From positions 1 to 64,000 of the forward strand of contig JAMOBI010000006.1 in the NCBI GenBank assembly GCA_039908105.1: 64,000 bases of DNA, in the 5' to 3' direction. The notes under the pieces are model-generated. The model worked only from the letters and a program-made list of their open reading frames with translations. It did no database searches and was not told the origin of the DNA. The position numbers were made by a program, and so were the translations under genes. The stretch is from Magnetaquiglobus sp039908105. GTDB lineage: Bacteria > Pseudomonadota > Magnetococcia > Magnetococcales > Magnetaquicoccaceae. This document shows positions 15,558 through 23,715 of the stretch, one piece after another; the first letter of the stretch is position 1, and every line of letters begins with the position of its first letter.

Positions 15558-17390
15558 ATGGCTGAAGGCGGCTTGCAGATGGCCGATGGGAGCTTTCAGA
15601 CCGCCCTGGATCACCATCAGGCCGGACGGCTGACAGACGCTGTGCGTGAATACGAGCGGATCCTGGCTATTGATCCGAACCATGCGCGTGTGCTGGCCAA
15701 TCTGGCCATCGCCCTCCATCAGCTGCGTCGCTCCAAGGAGGCCGAGGCGGTCTGTCGTCGCGCCCTTAAACGCGATTTCACGAATGCCGAAGCCTGGAAC
15801 AATCTCGGGATCATCCTCTCCGAGCAGCGCCGCTACGCCGACTCTGTGGAGGCCTATCGCCGCTGCGTGGAGCTGGATCCGGACCATTATCTCTCCTGGA
15901 CCAATCTTGGCATCGCCCTGGTGAGAGGCGGCCAGGTGCACGAGGCGATCGAGGCGTTCCGTCACGCCCTGATGGTGCAGCCCGATCACACCCAGGCGCT
16001 GATGCATCTGATCCACCAGAAACAGCAGGCGTGCGACTGGTCTGGACTCGATCCGTTGATTGGCCGACTGGTGGCGCAGATGCGTCGCGATCAGGCCGAG
16101 ATCAATCCCTTTTCCTTTTTGTTCTTTTGTCGCGATCCGGGCGAGATGCGCTTGTGCGCCGACCGTTTTGCTCGCAGGGTCAGCGAGCAGGCGCGCACCC
16201 AGCCACCGGTGCGTCGGCTGGCGCGGAAAAAACGGCAAGGGGCGCGCTTGCGGATCGGTTACCTTTCCGGGGATTTTCATCAGCACGCCACGGCGGTGCT
16301 GGCCCGTGAGCTGTTCGTTGCCCACGATCGAGAGCAATTCCAGATTTTCGGCTACTCCTATGGTCCCAATGACGGCTCGGCAGTGCGGCGCGATATGGAG
16401 ACGCAGATCGAGCTGTTTCGCGAGTGCGGGACGCAAAACGATGGCGAACTGGCGCAAACGATTGCCAAGGATCAGATCGACATCCTGGTGGATCTCAAAG
16501 GCTACACCCGCGATGCCCGCCCGTGTGTCATGGCGTTGCGACCCGCTCCGCTTCAGGTGGCCTATCTGGGCTATCCCGGCACCATGGGCGGAGATTTCAT
16601 CGATTACGTGGTGGCCGACGAGGTGGTTCTGCCCCCTGGGCATCGCCCCTTCTTTGCCGAACAACCGATTTGGCTCGCCGGGAGCTATCAGGTCAACGAC
16701 AGCCAGCGCCGCATTGCCGAGACGATTGGTACGCGTCGCGCCCATGGCCTCCCTGAGACCGGCGTGGTTTTCTGCTGCTTCAATCAGACGGTCAAAATCA
16801 CCCCCGATTTTTTTCACCTGTGGTTGCAGCTTTTGAAAGCGGTTCCGGGCAGCTGTTTGTGGCTTTTGGCTTTCAATAATGAAGCGCAGCGCACGGTGCG
16901 CGCCATGGCTTCGCAAGTCGGCATGGATCCGGGCCGGTTGGTCTTTGCGCCACCGCTGCCGCATGCCGACCATCTGGCACGCTATCGGCTGGCGGATCTG
17001 TTTTTGGATACCCTGCCGTGCAACGCCCACACCACCGCGAGCGATGCCCTGTGGGCTGGTTGCCCGGTGGTGACCCTGGCGGGCGAGACCTTTGCCGGAC
17101 GGGTTGGGGCCAGTCTGCTGACCGCCTTGGGTTTTACCGAGTGGATTGCCCGTGATTTGCGGCACTACGGGCAGATTGCTTTGGCCTTGGCGCGGGACTC
17201 TGCCGGCAGGGAGCAGGCGCGTGCCCGTTTGCAAGAGAGGGTTGCCAGTGCCGAGCTTTTCTCCGGGGTTGCCTTTGCCCGCAAACTGGAAGCCGCCTAT
17301 CGGGCGATCTGGGAGCGCCATCGTGCCGGTTTGACGCCTGCGCCGCTGCGTGTCAACGCGGCAGCGGTTGCCACGTTTGACACCGAGTGA
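15558..17390 (+). CDS. TPR-containing GT41 (SPINDLY/OGT-like) protein glycosyltransferase
   Basis: 610 residues. About four tetratricopeptide repeats occupy residues 10-150 (e.g. AWNNLGIILSEQRRYADSVE), followed by a GT41 catalytic region. Matching family motifs are GYLSGDFHQHAT with the expected His, DILVDLKGYTRDAR, QVAYLGYPGTMGGDFIDY, FNQTVKITPDFFHLW with the sugar-nucleotide-binding Lys, and LPCNAHTTASDALWAG followed by GETFAGRVGASLLTALG. GT41 enzymes transfer GlcNAc, fucose or related sugars to Ser/Thr; the donor here cannot be read from sequence. A second in-frame ATG lies seven codons in. Its place at the end of the T1SS cluster suggests the giant protein or its machinery as acceptor (inference). 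A long antisense frame over it is a shadow. Confidence 0.9.
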   Translation: MAEGGLQMADGSFQTALDHHQAGRLTDAVREYERILAIDPNHARVLANLAIALHQLRRSKEAEAVCRRALKRDFTNAEAWNNLGIILSEQRRYADSVEAYRRCVELDPDHYLSWTNLGIALVRGGQVHEAIEAFRHALMVQPDHTQALMHLIHQKQQACDWSGLDPLIGRLVAQMRRDQAEINPFSFLFFCRDPGEMRLCADRFARRVSEQARTQPPVRRLARKKRQGARLRIGYLSGDFHQHATAVLARELFVAHDREQFQIFGYSYGPNDGSAVRRDMETQIELFRECGTQNDGELAQTIAKDQIDILVDLKGYTRDARPCVMALRPAPLQVAYLGYPGTMGGDFIDYVVADEVVLPPGHRPFFAEQPIWLAGSYQVNDSQRRIAETIGTRRAHGLPETGVVFCCFNQTVKITPDFFHLWLQLLKAVPGSCLWLLAFNNEAQRTVRAMASQVGMDPGRLVFAPPLPHADHLARYRLADLFLDTLPCNAHTTASDALWAGCPVVTLAGETFAGRVGASLLTALGFTEWIARDLRHYGQIALALARDSAGREQARARLQERVASAELFSGVAFARKLEAAYRAIWERHRAGLTPAPLRVNAAAVATFDTE

Positions 17391-17498
17391 CCGATACGCC
17401 TCCAAAGGGTTTGGCACACGTTTGGTTTATCATTCTATCGTCTTGATTGTCCGATCGAATTTTCCGGATACAACCCGAATCCCCACATTAATGCATGT

Positions 17499-17514
17499 TG
17501 GCAAATGGCTTGCA
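17499..17514 (+). promoter_or_regulatory. Candidate sigma-54 promoter (-24/-12)
   Basis: TGGCAAATGGCTTGCA carries GG (17500-17501) and GC (17512-17513) separated by exactly 10 nt, with TTGCA at the -12 element. It differs from TGGCAC-N5-TTGCA at one position of the -24 box. A start near 17525 would leave about 80 nt of leader before the small ORF at 17607. Confidence 0.55.
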
Positions 17515-17606
17515 TGATTTTCCGTAACCTGCCGAGAAGCGGTTCGGAACGATTGATTGCTCCTGTTTCCGGGCCTCATCATGTCTGATATCAGTGGAGA
17601 GACTGG

Positions 17607-17756
17607 ATGCCGAAGAACGGCGATGTCACGCTTGCCAACGAGCGTCGAGAGGAGTTCATGGAGGGAGATTTTCCGGAGATCCTTTCTTGGGGATTGGTTG
17701 CTACGAGTTTGATTCTGACCGTTTTTCTGGCAATTGAGATCTGGTCACCCCGCTGA
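17607..17756 (+). CDS. Small single-pass membrane protein, 49 residues
   Basis: Reading from ATG 17607 gives a 49-residue protein: a charged N-terminal half (MPKNGDVTLANERREEFMEG) and a hydrophobic C-terminal half (about residues 24-46, ILSWGLVATSLILTVFLAIE) ending WSPR. GGAGAG lies just upstream as a ribosome site and a candidate sigma-54 promoter about 100 nt upstream. I do not recognise the family. The strongly partitioned charge and hydrophobicity plus both signals make a real small membrane protein plausible, but nothing else proves expression. Confidence 0.45.
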   Translation: MPKNGDVTLANERREEFMEGDFPEILSWGLVATSLILTVFLAIEIWSPR

Positions 17757-17814
17757 TGGGGTCAATGTGATAAGATTGTTACGGCTGTGCGAGCCACCTG
17801 GAAGGGGAAGAGTC

Positions 17815-18027
17815 ATGACGACCATTGAGATGCGTCCTGCAGGCAGGGGATCCTTTGGCAATGGACTGATCACGCGCGGATTCGTGCGTCGCACGATCCG
17901 GCATGCGCATACGCCGGAATCGGGGTTGCGCGGCTGGTCATTCGGATTGGGCTGCGGTTTTACCGGCATGACCGGGCATAGTGGTTGGATTTTGCCGGAT
18001 TGTGCCTTGGCCGGTGGCGAGTGGTGA
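17815..18027 (+). CDS. Small hypothetical protein, 70 residues
   Basis: An ORF from ATG 17815, preceded by GGAAGGGGAAG, encodes a Gly-, Arg- and Thr-rich protein (MTTIEMRPAGRGSFGNG...). The frame is also open upstream to 17734, but the ribosome site favours 17815. No domain or membrane segment is recognised. It sits 58 bp after the 49-residue ORF and could share its candidate sigma-54 promoter. The remaining gap, 18028-18127, holds no gene I can see; it includes GACCGGTTGTGGTGACC and GCGACCGGTCGC, short inverted repeats near the end of the convergent DAHP synthase gene. Confidence 0.3.
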   Translation: MTTIEMRPAGRGSFGNGLITRGFVRRTIRHAHTPESGLRGWSFGLGCGFTGMTGHSGWILPDCALAGGEW

Positions 18028-18127
18028 ATTTTTTATGCCCGCAAGTTGACAGGACCGCTGTATCCGCAGGGCGGGAAGTGTCTGCGACCGGTTGTGGTGA
18101 CCCGCGACCGGTCGCTAGAGTTGAGTT

Positions 18128-19480
18128 TCATTTGGTTTGGAACGACCGCATCGCCTCGGCAACCAGGAAAGCGACATCCAGACTCTGCGCTGCATTGAGA
18201 CGCGGATCACAGGTGGTTTCGTAACGTTCCACCAGATGCTCCTCGCGGATATCGTGGGAGCCGCCTACACACTCGGTGACATTGTCACCGGTCAATTCAA
18301 AGTGTACCCCACCGGGCCAGACGTTTTCGGCCTGGAGGATCTCGAAGAACTGCCGCAATTCGCCGACGATGTGATCGAGCGCACGGGTTTTGTGACCGCT
18401 GGGCGCGGAGTAGGTGTTGCCGTGCATCGGGTCGCAGCTCCAGATGACCGTGCGTCCCTCTTTGAGAATGCCCCGCACCAGGGCGGGAAATGCCTTGGCG
18501 ATCTGATCGTGACCGAAGCGACCGATGAAGGTCAACCGACCTGGTTCGTTGTCCGGGCTCAACCTGTCGCACAGCCGCAACAGCTCATCCACCGAGGCCT
18601 TGGGACCGATTTTGACCCCCAACGGATTCTTCACCCCGCGCAGGAACTCCACATGCGCACCATCGGGTTGACGGGTGCGTTCGCCAATCCAGATCATGTG
18701 CGCCGAACAGCCGTAGAAGTCATCGGTGAGAGAATCGCGACGGGTCAAAGAGGCCTCGTATTCGAGCAGCAGCGCCTCGTGACTGGTGAAATACTCGACC
18801 TCCTTGAGCATCGGGCTGTTGCTGGAGTTGAGCCCGATGGCGCGCATGAAATCGAGCGTTTTGGTCAGTTCGTCGGCCAAGTGGGCGTAGCGTTGGCCTT
18901 GCGGGCTGTTGGCCACGAAATCCTGGTTCCAGGTGTGCACGCGCTGCAGGTTGGCAAAACCGCCGTGCGTGAAGGCGCGCAACAGATTCAAGGTGCTCGC
19001 GGACTGGAAATAGGCCCGTTCCAGACGCAACGGATCGGGCAGTCGCGCCTCTTCGGTGAAGGCCGGATCGTTGACCGATTCGCCGCGGAAGCTCGGCAGC
19101 GAGACACCGTTCTGGGTCTCGAAGGGGCTGGAGCGCGGTTTGGCGAACTGCCCGGCGATGCGTCCCACCTTGATCACCGGCTTGGAGATGCCGTGGGTGA
19201 GGATGACCGCCATCTGCAGCAATACTTTGAGTTTGTCACGGATGGAGTTGGCGGTGAAATCATTGAAGGATTCGGCGCAATCGCCGCCTTGCAACAAAAA
19301 AGCCTCGCCGCGCGTCACCTTGGCCAGATGCTCCTTCAAGGAGCGCACCTCGCCCGCAAAGACCAGGGGGGGATAGCGGGTCAGGTTTTCGCAGGTGGCG
19401 GCCAGGGCTTCGGGGCTGGGCCAATCGGGTTGTTGGAGGGCGGGAAAGGCACGCCAGGAGTAGGGATTCCAGTCGGACAC
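18128..19480 (-). CDS. Class II 3-deoxy-7-phosphoheptulonate (DAHP) synthase
   Basis: 450 residues, full length for the plant/microbial class II enzyme. It condenses phosphoenolpyruvate and erythrose 4-phosphate, the first step of the shikimate pathway, in the cytoplasm. Recognisable segments are the N-terminal WNPYSWR, LLQGGDCAESF, KVGRIAGQFAKPRS, a FRGE segment, THGGFANLQRVHTWN, IWIGERTRQPDGAHVEFLRG, GRFGHDQIAKAFP, SCDPMHGNTY and HFELTGDNVTECVGG. The start is GTG at 19480 with AAGGA about 10 nt upstream. It is transcribed alone, divergently from prfB. The plus-strand frame over nearly the whole gene is a shadow. Feedback regulation is not readable from the sequence. Confidence 0.95.
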   Translation of the reverse strand: MSDWNPYSWRAFPALQQPDWPSPEALAATCENLTRYPPLVFAGEVRSLKEHLAKVTRGEAFLLQGGDCAESFNDFTANSIRDKLKVLLQMAVILTHGISKPVIKVGRIAGQFAKPRSSPFETQNGVSLPSFRGESVNDPAFTEEARLPDPLRLERAYFQSASTLNLLRAFTHGGFANLQRVHTWNQDFVANSPQGQRYAHLADELTKTLDFMRAIGLNSSNSPMLKEVEYFTSHEALLLEYEASLTRRDSLTDDFYGCSAHMIWIGERTRQPDGAHVEFLRGVKNPLGVKIGPKASVDELLRLCDRLSPDNEPGRLTFIGRFGHDQIAKAFPALVRGILKEGRTVIWSCDPMHGNTYSAPSGHKTRALDHIVGELRQFFEILQAENVWPGGVHFELTGDNVTECVGGSHDIREEHLVERYETTCDPRLNAAQSLDVAFLVAEAMRSFQTK

Positions 19481-19673
19481 GGTAGAGGGTTCCTTGCTTA
19501 ATAAAATTTCGATATCAAAAAGAGTGACATAGCGCTACGACAAACGAGCATCCTACCACACGATGATCTCCGGATACAAAGGAGGATGATGATTTGGATC
19601 GGTTCTGTTGTGGCTGGTTCCCGTGGCGGGTGGCAAGGGGTGGATTTTTGCCGGGTGAGGATGCATCCAGAGG

Positions 19674-19703
19674 GTGACGAACGATTGGGGAATATGCTAG
19701 AAT
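19674..19703 (+). promoter_or_regulatory. Candidate prfB promoter with extended -10
   Basis: A -10 element TAGAAT (19698-19703) is preceded by TGC, giving an extended -10. A weak -35-like GTGACG lies 18 nt upstream (19674-19679). A start near 19710 would give about 50 nt of leader before prfB ATG 19759. Confidence 0.4.
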
Positions 19704-19758
19704 TATTCGAATTTATTCAAGTTCGGTCTTTGAGTTGGAAGGAGTCGTGTGATTCGCC

Positions 19759-20878
19759 ATGGAAGAGAGTATACAACGTCATTTTGATGCGATACAGGAG
19801 AAGCTGGAACTCCTGAGGGGGCATCTTTAACTACGATCACGGCAAGAAGCGTTTGGAGGAGTTGACCTCCTTCACCGAGGATCCGTCGCTGTGGAATCAA
19901 CCCGATCGGGCACGGGAGGTGATGCGTGAGAAGAGCCTTCTGGAGAAGACCATCGGCGAATGGGACCATTTGGGCCAGGAGTTGCAGGATGCGCGCGAGC
20001 TGCATGCCATGGCCATGGAGGAGCAGGAGGAGGAGTTGCTGGCCGATGTGACCCGACAGACGTTGGGGATGCTGGCGCGGGTCGAGGCGTTGGAGTTGGC
20101 GCGCATGTTGTCGGGCGAGGCGGACATCAACAACGCCTTTTTGGAGATTCATCCCGGCGCAGGCGGCACCGAATCGCAGGATTGGGCCGAGATGCTGCTG
20201 CGCATGTATCTGCGCTGGTGCGAGTCGCACGGTTTCAAAGTGGAGATGAACGACTATCAGCCCGGCGATGAGGCGGGTTGCAAGTCGGTGTCGCTGCGGG
20301 TTGAAGGGGAGTTCGCTTACGGCTATTTGAAAACCGAAAGCGGCGTGCATCGTCTGGTGCGCATCAGTCCCTTCGATGCCTCGGCACGTCGGCACACTTC
20401 GTTCACCTCGGTCTATGTCTATCCGGAGATCGACGACACCATCCAGGTGGTCATCGAGGAGAAGGATTTGCGCATCGATACCTACCGTGCCTCGGGTGCG
20501 GGCGGTCAGCATGTGAACAAGACCAGTTCGGCGGTGCGCATCACCCACAATCCGACCGGCATTGTTGTGCAGTGTCAGAATGGCCGTTCGCAGCATCGCA
20601 ACAAGGACGAGGCGATGAACATGCTCAAGGCCCGTCTGTACCAGCTGGAACTCGACAAACGGGCCGAGGATGCCAGGCAGGTGAACGACGCCAAGAGTGA
20701 GATCGGTTGGGGTCGACAGATCCGTTCGTATGTGTTGCATCCCTATCGGATGGTGAAGGATCTGCGTACCGGTGTGGAGAAGGGGGATGCGGACGGGGTG
20801 TTGGATGGGGATTTGGATGGTTTCATCAAGGCCGCGTTGTCGCAGCGGATTGGTGAAGGGGTTGCGGTTCAAGGGTAA
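19759..20878 (+). CDS. prfB: Peptide chain release factor 2, programmed +1 frameshift
   Basis: The gene is split across two frames. Codons 1-23 run from ATG 19759 to CTT 19825-19827 and end at an in-frame TAA (19828-19830). Skipping T19828 and reading from 19829 (AAC TAC GAT) continues 349 codons to 20878, about 372 residues, close to E. coli RF2. The junction LRGHL-NYDHGKKRLEEL aligns with the RF2 junction LRGYL-DYDAKKERLEEV. RF2-specific SPF (RISPFDASARRH) and the catalytic GGQ (ASGAGGQHVNKT) are present. RF2 releases peptides at UGA and UAA. AAGGAG lies about 14 nt before the ATG, so initiation may be weak. Gene finders starting at 19853 (TTG) would miss the N-terminus. Confidence 0.95.
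19816..19831 (+). other. prfB recoding site with UAA instead of UGA
   Basis: AGGGGGCATCTTTAAC has the internal Shine-Dalgarno-like AGGGGG three nt before the slippery CTT, the same spacing as the classic AGGGGGTATCTTTGAC. The stop that is slipped over is TAA, readable by both RF1 and RF2. Confidence 0.9.
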
Positions 20879-20930
20879 AGGTTGGCCTTATACCAATACA
20901 GGGGACCGGGAAGCGAAGATCCCCGGCAGG

Positions 20931-21067
20931 GTCTGGGACGGAGTCCCAGGGTTTTGACTTTGCCTTTCGCGCGTTTTTCCAAAGAAGCATTTTTCGCGGT
21001 TTTTGCGAAAAATGGGCTGCGCGCCGCCTTCGCGAGCGTCGTTTCCGTCTTTTGGAAACGACGCTCG
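20931..21067 (-). repeat. Dispersed palindrome repeat, copy A
   Basis: Minus-strand copy of a composite element also found at 30523-30695 and 43575-43870. Hairpin 1 (21033-21067) pairs CGAGCGTCGTTTCC with GGAAACGACGCTCG around AAAAGAC (minus-strand loop). Hairpin 2 is at 20987-21014. Hairpin 3 (20933-20949) pairs CTGGGAC with GTCCCAG. Between them lie shared GCGCG- and AAGGCAAA-like segments. No terminal inverted repeat is visible in this copy. It fills the gap between prfB and the spermidine synthase-like gene, which otherwise holds no gene. Confidence 0.85.
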
Positions 21068-21154
21068 TATCTTGCCTTGCGGCAAATGATGCATCCCAAT
21101 CTTATAATGATGGGGGAGAACCCCCTCACTCTCCTTAGCCAGTGAGAAGATCGC

Positions 21155-21994
21155 ATGGGTGGCAATCGCGACGCCAGGGAACCCGAACGGGTGTTGTACC
21201 GTCGTGCGCATGGAGAGCGGATGGTCGAGGTGGTCGAGGACGATGGTGGGCGCATCCTGGCCTTTGACAGCCATCTCACCCAGAGCCGCATGTCGCTGGA
21301 GCATCCGCATGCCTTGATGCTGCGTTACACCCGGCGAATGATGGCTGGTTTGTTGTTCCTGGATGCAGCGGCAGAGGATGCGGCGTTTCGGGTGTTGATG
21401 ATCGGGCTGGGCGGGGGATCGCTGGCCAAGTTTTTGTTGTATCACTTTTCCGCCTGTTTGGTGGACGCGGTCGAAAACGACCCGTTGTTGCCCGGCCTGG
21501 CGCGACGCTATTTCCATTTGCCCCGCAACAACCGTTTGAACGTGATCATCGAGGATGGCGCCCGTTTTTTTGAACGGGGAGATGCGTCCCGGTATGATTT
21601 CGTGCTTCTGGATGCTTATGATCAAAATGGCGCGGTACGCGGGGTGTATGCCGATCCGGTGGTGGCGCTGGCTCAGGAGTCGCTGACCGCGCACGGGGTA
21701 CTGGCGATCAATGTGCTGCACAGCGATAAAATATTGTTCCGACAGGTGATCGAAGGGGTACGGAAGCGGTTTCCGAATGCCGCGCTGGTCCTTTCGGTGC
21801 CGGGATTCAGCAACGAGATCCTGTTCGCCGGCCCCGGCGTGCCACCCTGGGAGCAACGCGAGGCCCTGACCGGACGCGCACGGGAGTTCGAGATGCGCCT
21901 CGGGATGAATTTCCCGGCCTATCTGACCAGCATGACCCGCCTGGACCGCCACACCCTGCGCTCGCGTTGGTTCGGGATTACGTCGTGGTGGTGA
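21155..21994 (+). CDS. Spermidine synthase-like aminopropyl/methyltransferase-fold protein
   Basis: 279 residues with the Rossmann-fold core of polyamine aminopropyltransferases: LMIGLGGGSLAKFL (nucleoside-binding glycine loop), VDAVENDP (acidic residue ending strand 2), IEDGARFF, and YDFVLLDAYDQNG where spermidine synthases have a catalytic Asp. The N-terminal part resembles the short beta-strand domain (SRMSLEHPHALMLRYTRRMMAGLLF). Canonical SpeE would make spermidine from putrescine and decarboxylated SAM, but many proteins with this fold and divergent Tyr/Gln residues have unknown roles, so I give no symbol. It is a single gene after repeat copy A and runs convergently toward the diguanylate cyclase gene, 10 bp away. 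Confidence 0.8.
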   Translation: MGGNRDAREPERVLYRRAHGERMVEVVEDDGGRILAFDSHLTQSRMSLEHPHALMLRYTRRMMAGLLFLDAAAEDAAFRVLMIGLGGGSLAKFLLYHFSACLVDAVENDPLLPGLARRYFHLPRNNRLNVIIEDGARFFERGDASRYDFVLLDAYDQNGAVRGVYADPVVALAQESLTAHGVLAINVLHSDKILFRQVIEGVRKRFPNAALVLSVPGFSNEILFAGPGVPPWEQREALTGRAREFEMRLGMNFPAYLTSMTRLDRHTLRSRWFGITSWW

Positions 21995-22004
21995 TGTGGC
22001 TGTG

Positions 22005-23447
22005 CTACTGGGGCAACAGAGTTGATTGGACATCCTGCCGTGGCCAGTTGACGGCTTCGGCCCGGACGGGGGGGCATGCGCCATCCGCCAATTGCCACTG
22101 GTTGCGTCCCGCTTCTTTGGCTTGATAGAGGGCTGCGTCGGCACGGGCCAGGGTGGGATAATAATCCGGATGCCCATCATGCATGGCGATCCCTAAGCTG
22201 GTGGTCAGATGGATCTCCTGATCATTCTCGATGCGAAAGGCCGAGTCGGCCACCTTGCGTCGCACCTTTTCCGCCACCTGACAGGCATGGCTGGCCTCCA
22301 CGTTGTTGACCACCATCAAAAATTCCTCGCCGCCGTAACGAAAGACGAAATCCCCGGCCCGCACCGAGCTCATCAGAATCTCTGCCATCTGGTTCAATAC
22401 CGCATCGCCGGAATGATGACCATATTGATCGTTGACACTCTTGAAATGATCCAAATCGGCCAGAATGGCGGCAAAACGATGACCCGTGCGCATGGAGTTG
22501 TTCGCCTCGCGCTGGAGCACGGTGCGCAGGAAACGACGATTGAACAGTTTGGTCAGGGTGTCCCGTCCCGCTTCCATGGCCAGCGTCTGGGCGCGAATGG
22601 CGGAGAGGATTTTGGTGGCAGTGGTGACTTTGGTTTCCAGATCGGCGAGGAACTCCTGGATATCCCCGGTCTGTTCATCGCGACACGCCTGCACCAGTCC
22701 CAGGACTGCGGTATCGATCGACCCCACCAGGTTCTTCAACTGCTCCAGTTCGCTGCCGGACTCGACGAGCAGATCCCCTTTGTGATGCACCCACAAACCA
22801 AAATCGGTGCTGCGGATGGAAGGGAGTTGACAGGTGTCCAGACCGTTTTGAAAAATGAGCGTCAGCACCCGCCGATGCCAGTCGAATAACGAGGAGCGCA
22901 GGCTTTCGCTTTCCAGGGCCATATCCAATCCGGCGGCCTGCAGTTTCATGGATTGGGATAACCGCGTATCCTCCAGCACCCCGCCGATGTAAGCCCCGTT
23001 GATGATGGCCACCCCCAGGTCGATCAGATGTCCCACCAGTATCACCATAGCGTTCAACCGGCTCCGGTTGGGCTCATGGGCGATGATGGCACGACCGATC
23101 TCCTCCCGCAGCCAGGTGCGGGCCAGTTGAATCGAAATCAGGGGAATGTTGAGACGGGCATGGCGGTCACCCACCTTGTGGAGTTGTTCCACCAAATGGG
23201 TCACCTCCTCCGTGCTGTGTGGACGGAACAGTTCTCTCAGCAGGTTGCGCAACTCTCCGGTCAATCGTTCCCCGACGCCGGGTTGACATAGGAACGGCTG
23301 ATTGATCGGATCAGCGACCAGTCGGGTCGTGAAAACGTGGATGATGGAATCCCCTTCCATGGCGATGATCTCAGCCAGCCGTTGCAAATTCTGGTTCGAA
23401 TCCGACGCATAGCATGAAGAGAAATGATCGATCACCCGGTTGTCCAT
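22005..23447 (-). CDS. Globin-coupled diguanylate cyclase (DosC-like)
   Basis: 480 residues, no membrane segment. Residues 1-165 look like a globin-coupled sensor domain: VGDRHARLNIPL carries the expected proximal haem His near residue 96. A helical middle domain follows (about 185-290) with WHRRVL and STDFGLWVHHKG, typical of these cyclases. The C-terminal GGDEF domain (about 310-460) has DLDHFKSVND, an intact active site RYGGEEF near 371, and an RxxD product-inhibition site (RAGD) five residues before it. Predicted role: oxygen (or NO/CO) dependent synthesis of c-di-GMP from GTP. The start ATG has GAGGTG 5 nt upstream and sits behind a clear sigma-70-like promoter with an operator-like palindrome. 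Confidence 0.9.
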   Translation of the reverse strand: MDNRVIDHFSSCYASDSNQNLQRLAEIIAMEGDSIIHVFTTRLVADPINQPFLCQPGVGERLTGELRNLLRELFRPHSTEEVTHLVEQLHKVGDRHARLNIPLISIQLARTWLREEIGRAIIAHEPNRSRLNAMVILVGHLIDLGVAIINGAYIGGVLEDTRLSQSMKLQAAGLDMALESESLRSSLFDWHRRVLTLIFQNGLDTCQLPSIRSTDFGLWVHHKGDLLVESGSELEQLKNLVGSIDTAVLGLVQACRDEQTGDIQEFLADLETKVTTATKILSAIRAQTLAMEAGRDTLTKLFNRRFLRTVLQREANNSMRTGHRFAAILADLDHFKSVNDQYGHHSGDAVLNQMAEILMSSVRAGDFVFRYGGEEFLMVVNNVEASHACQVAEKVRRKVADSAFRIENDQEIHLTTSLGIAMHDGHPDYYPTLARADAALYQAKEAGRNQWQLADGACPPVRAEAVNWPRQDVQSTLLPQ

Positions 23448-23507
23448 CGTTTCACCTCACTTTTTTGTCCAGAATGGGCATGTCATCCATCATCACGATT
23501 AACCTGC

Positions 23508-23519
23508 ATGAATATTCAT
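23508..23519. promoter_or_regulatory. Perfect 12-bp palindrome at the expected start site
   Basis: ATGAATATTCAT is fully self-complementary and lies 3-14 nt downstream of the minus-strand -10 element, where a repressor would block initiation of the globin-coupled cyclase gene. The binding protein is unknown. Confidence 0.4.
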
Positions 23520-23521
23520 TC

Positions 23522-23550
23522 TTTAGAAATTGCGGGATACGGCTTGTCAA
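23522..23550 (-). promoter_or_regulatory. Sigma-70-like promoter of the globin-coupled cyclase
   Basis: On the minus strand, a perfect -35 TTGACA (23550-23545), a 17-nt spacer and -10 TCTAAA (23527-23522, four of six) lie about 75 nt upstream of ATG 23447. An inverted repeat TTGTC-N7-GACAA (23544-23560) overlaps the -35. Confidence 0.55.
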
Positions 23551-23647
23551 GTCAAGACAATTCCGTTTGAATGCCGGGCCGGAGCTGTTCCGGGTGGGGA
23601 GATCGGATCGAATCCGAAAGAGGCGACTGACTGGCTTGATGGCGGAT

Positions 23648-23691
23648 CCCCCTGCCGTGAAACGTCTTGTGAGGCGTGATTCACGGTAGGG
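23648..23691. terminator. Long stem-loop after the small hypothetical gene
   Basis: CCCCTGCCGTGAA (23648-23660) pairs with TTCACGGTAGGGG (23679-23691) at 12 of 13 positions, and the loop can form a further short ACGTCT/AGGCGT stem. It begins 25 nt beyond the stop of the minus-strand gene at 23716. There is no U-run, so it is an intrinsic terminator only in a loose sense, or a 3' RNA-stabilising structure. Confidence 0.45.
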
Positions 23692-23715
23692 GCGCGGGCT
23701 TGTTTGGCGGGTGCG

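Noticed and set aside
15117..17417. 766-codon minus-strand frame over the glycosyltransferase gene
   Set aside because: It runs antisense to a gene with clear GT41 and TPR motifs and has no recognisable domain; it is a frame kept open by GC-rich codon use.
17403..17430. TTTGGCACACGTTTGG as a second sigma-54 promoter
   Set aside because: The -12 element would be GG rather than GC at the required spacing.
18137..19501. 454-codon plus-strand frame opposite DAHP synthase
   Set aside because: Mirror of a well-conserved enzyme gene, composition typical of an antisense shadow.
19586..19816. 76-codon frame preceded by AAAGGAGG
   Set aside because: It overlaps the candidate prfB promoter and the prfB start, its ribosome site is too close to the first ATG, and the product has no protein-like features.
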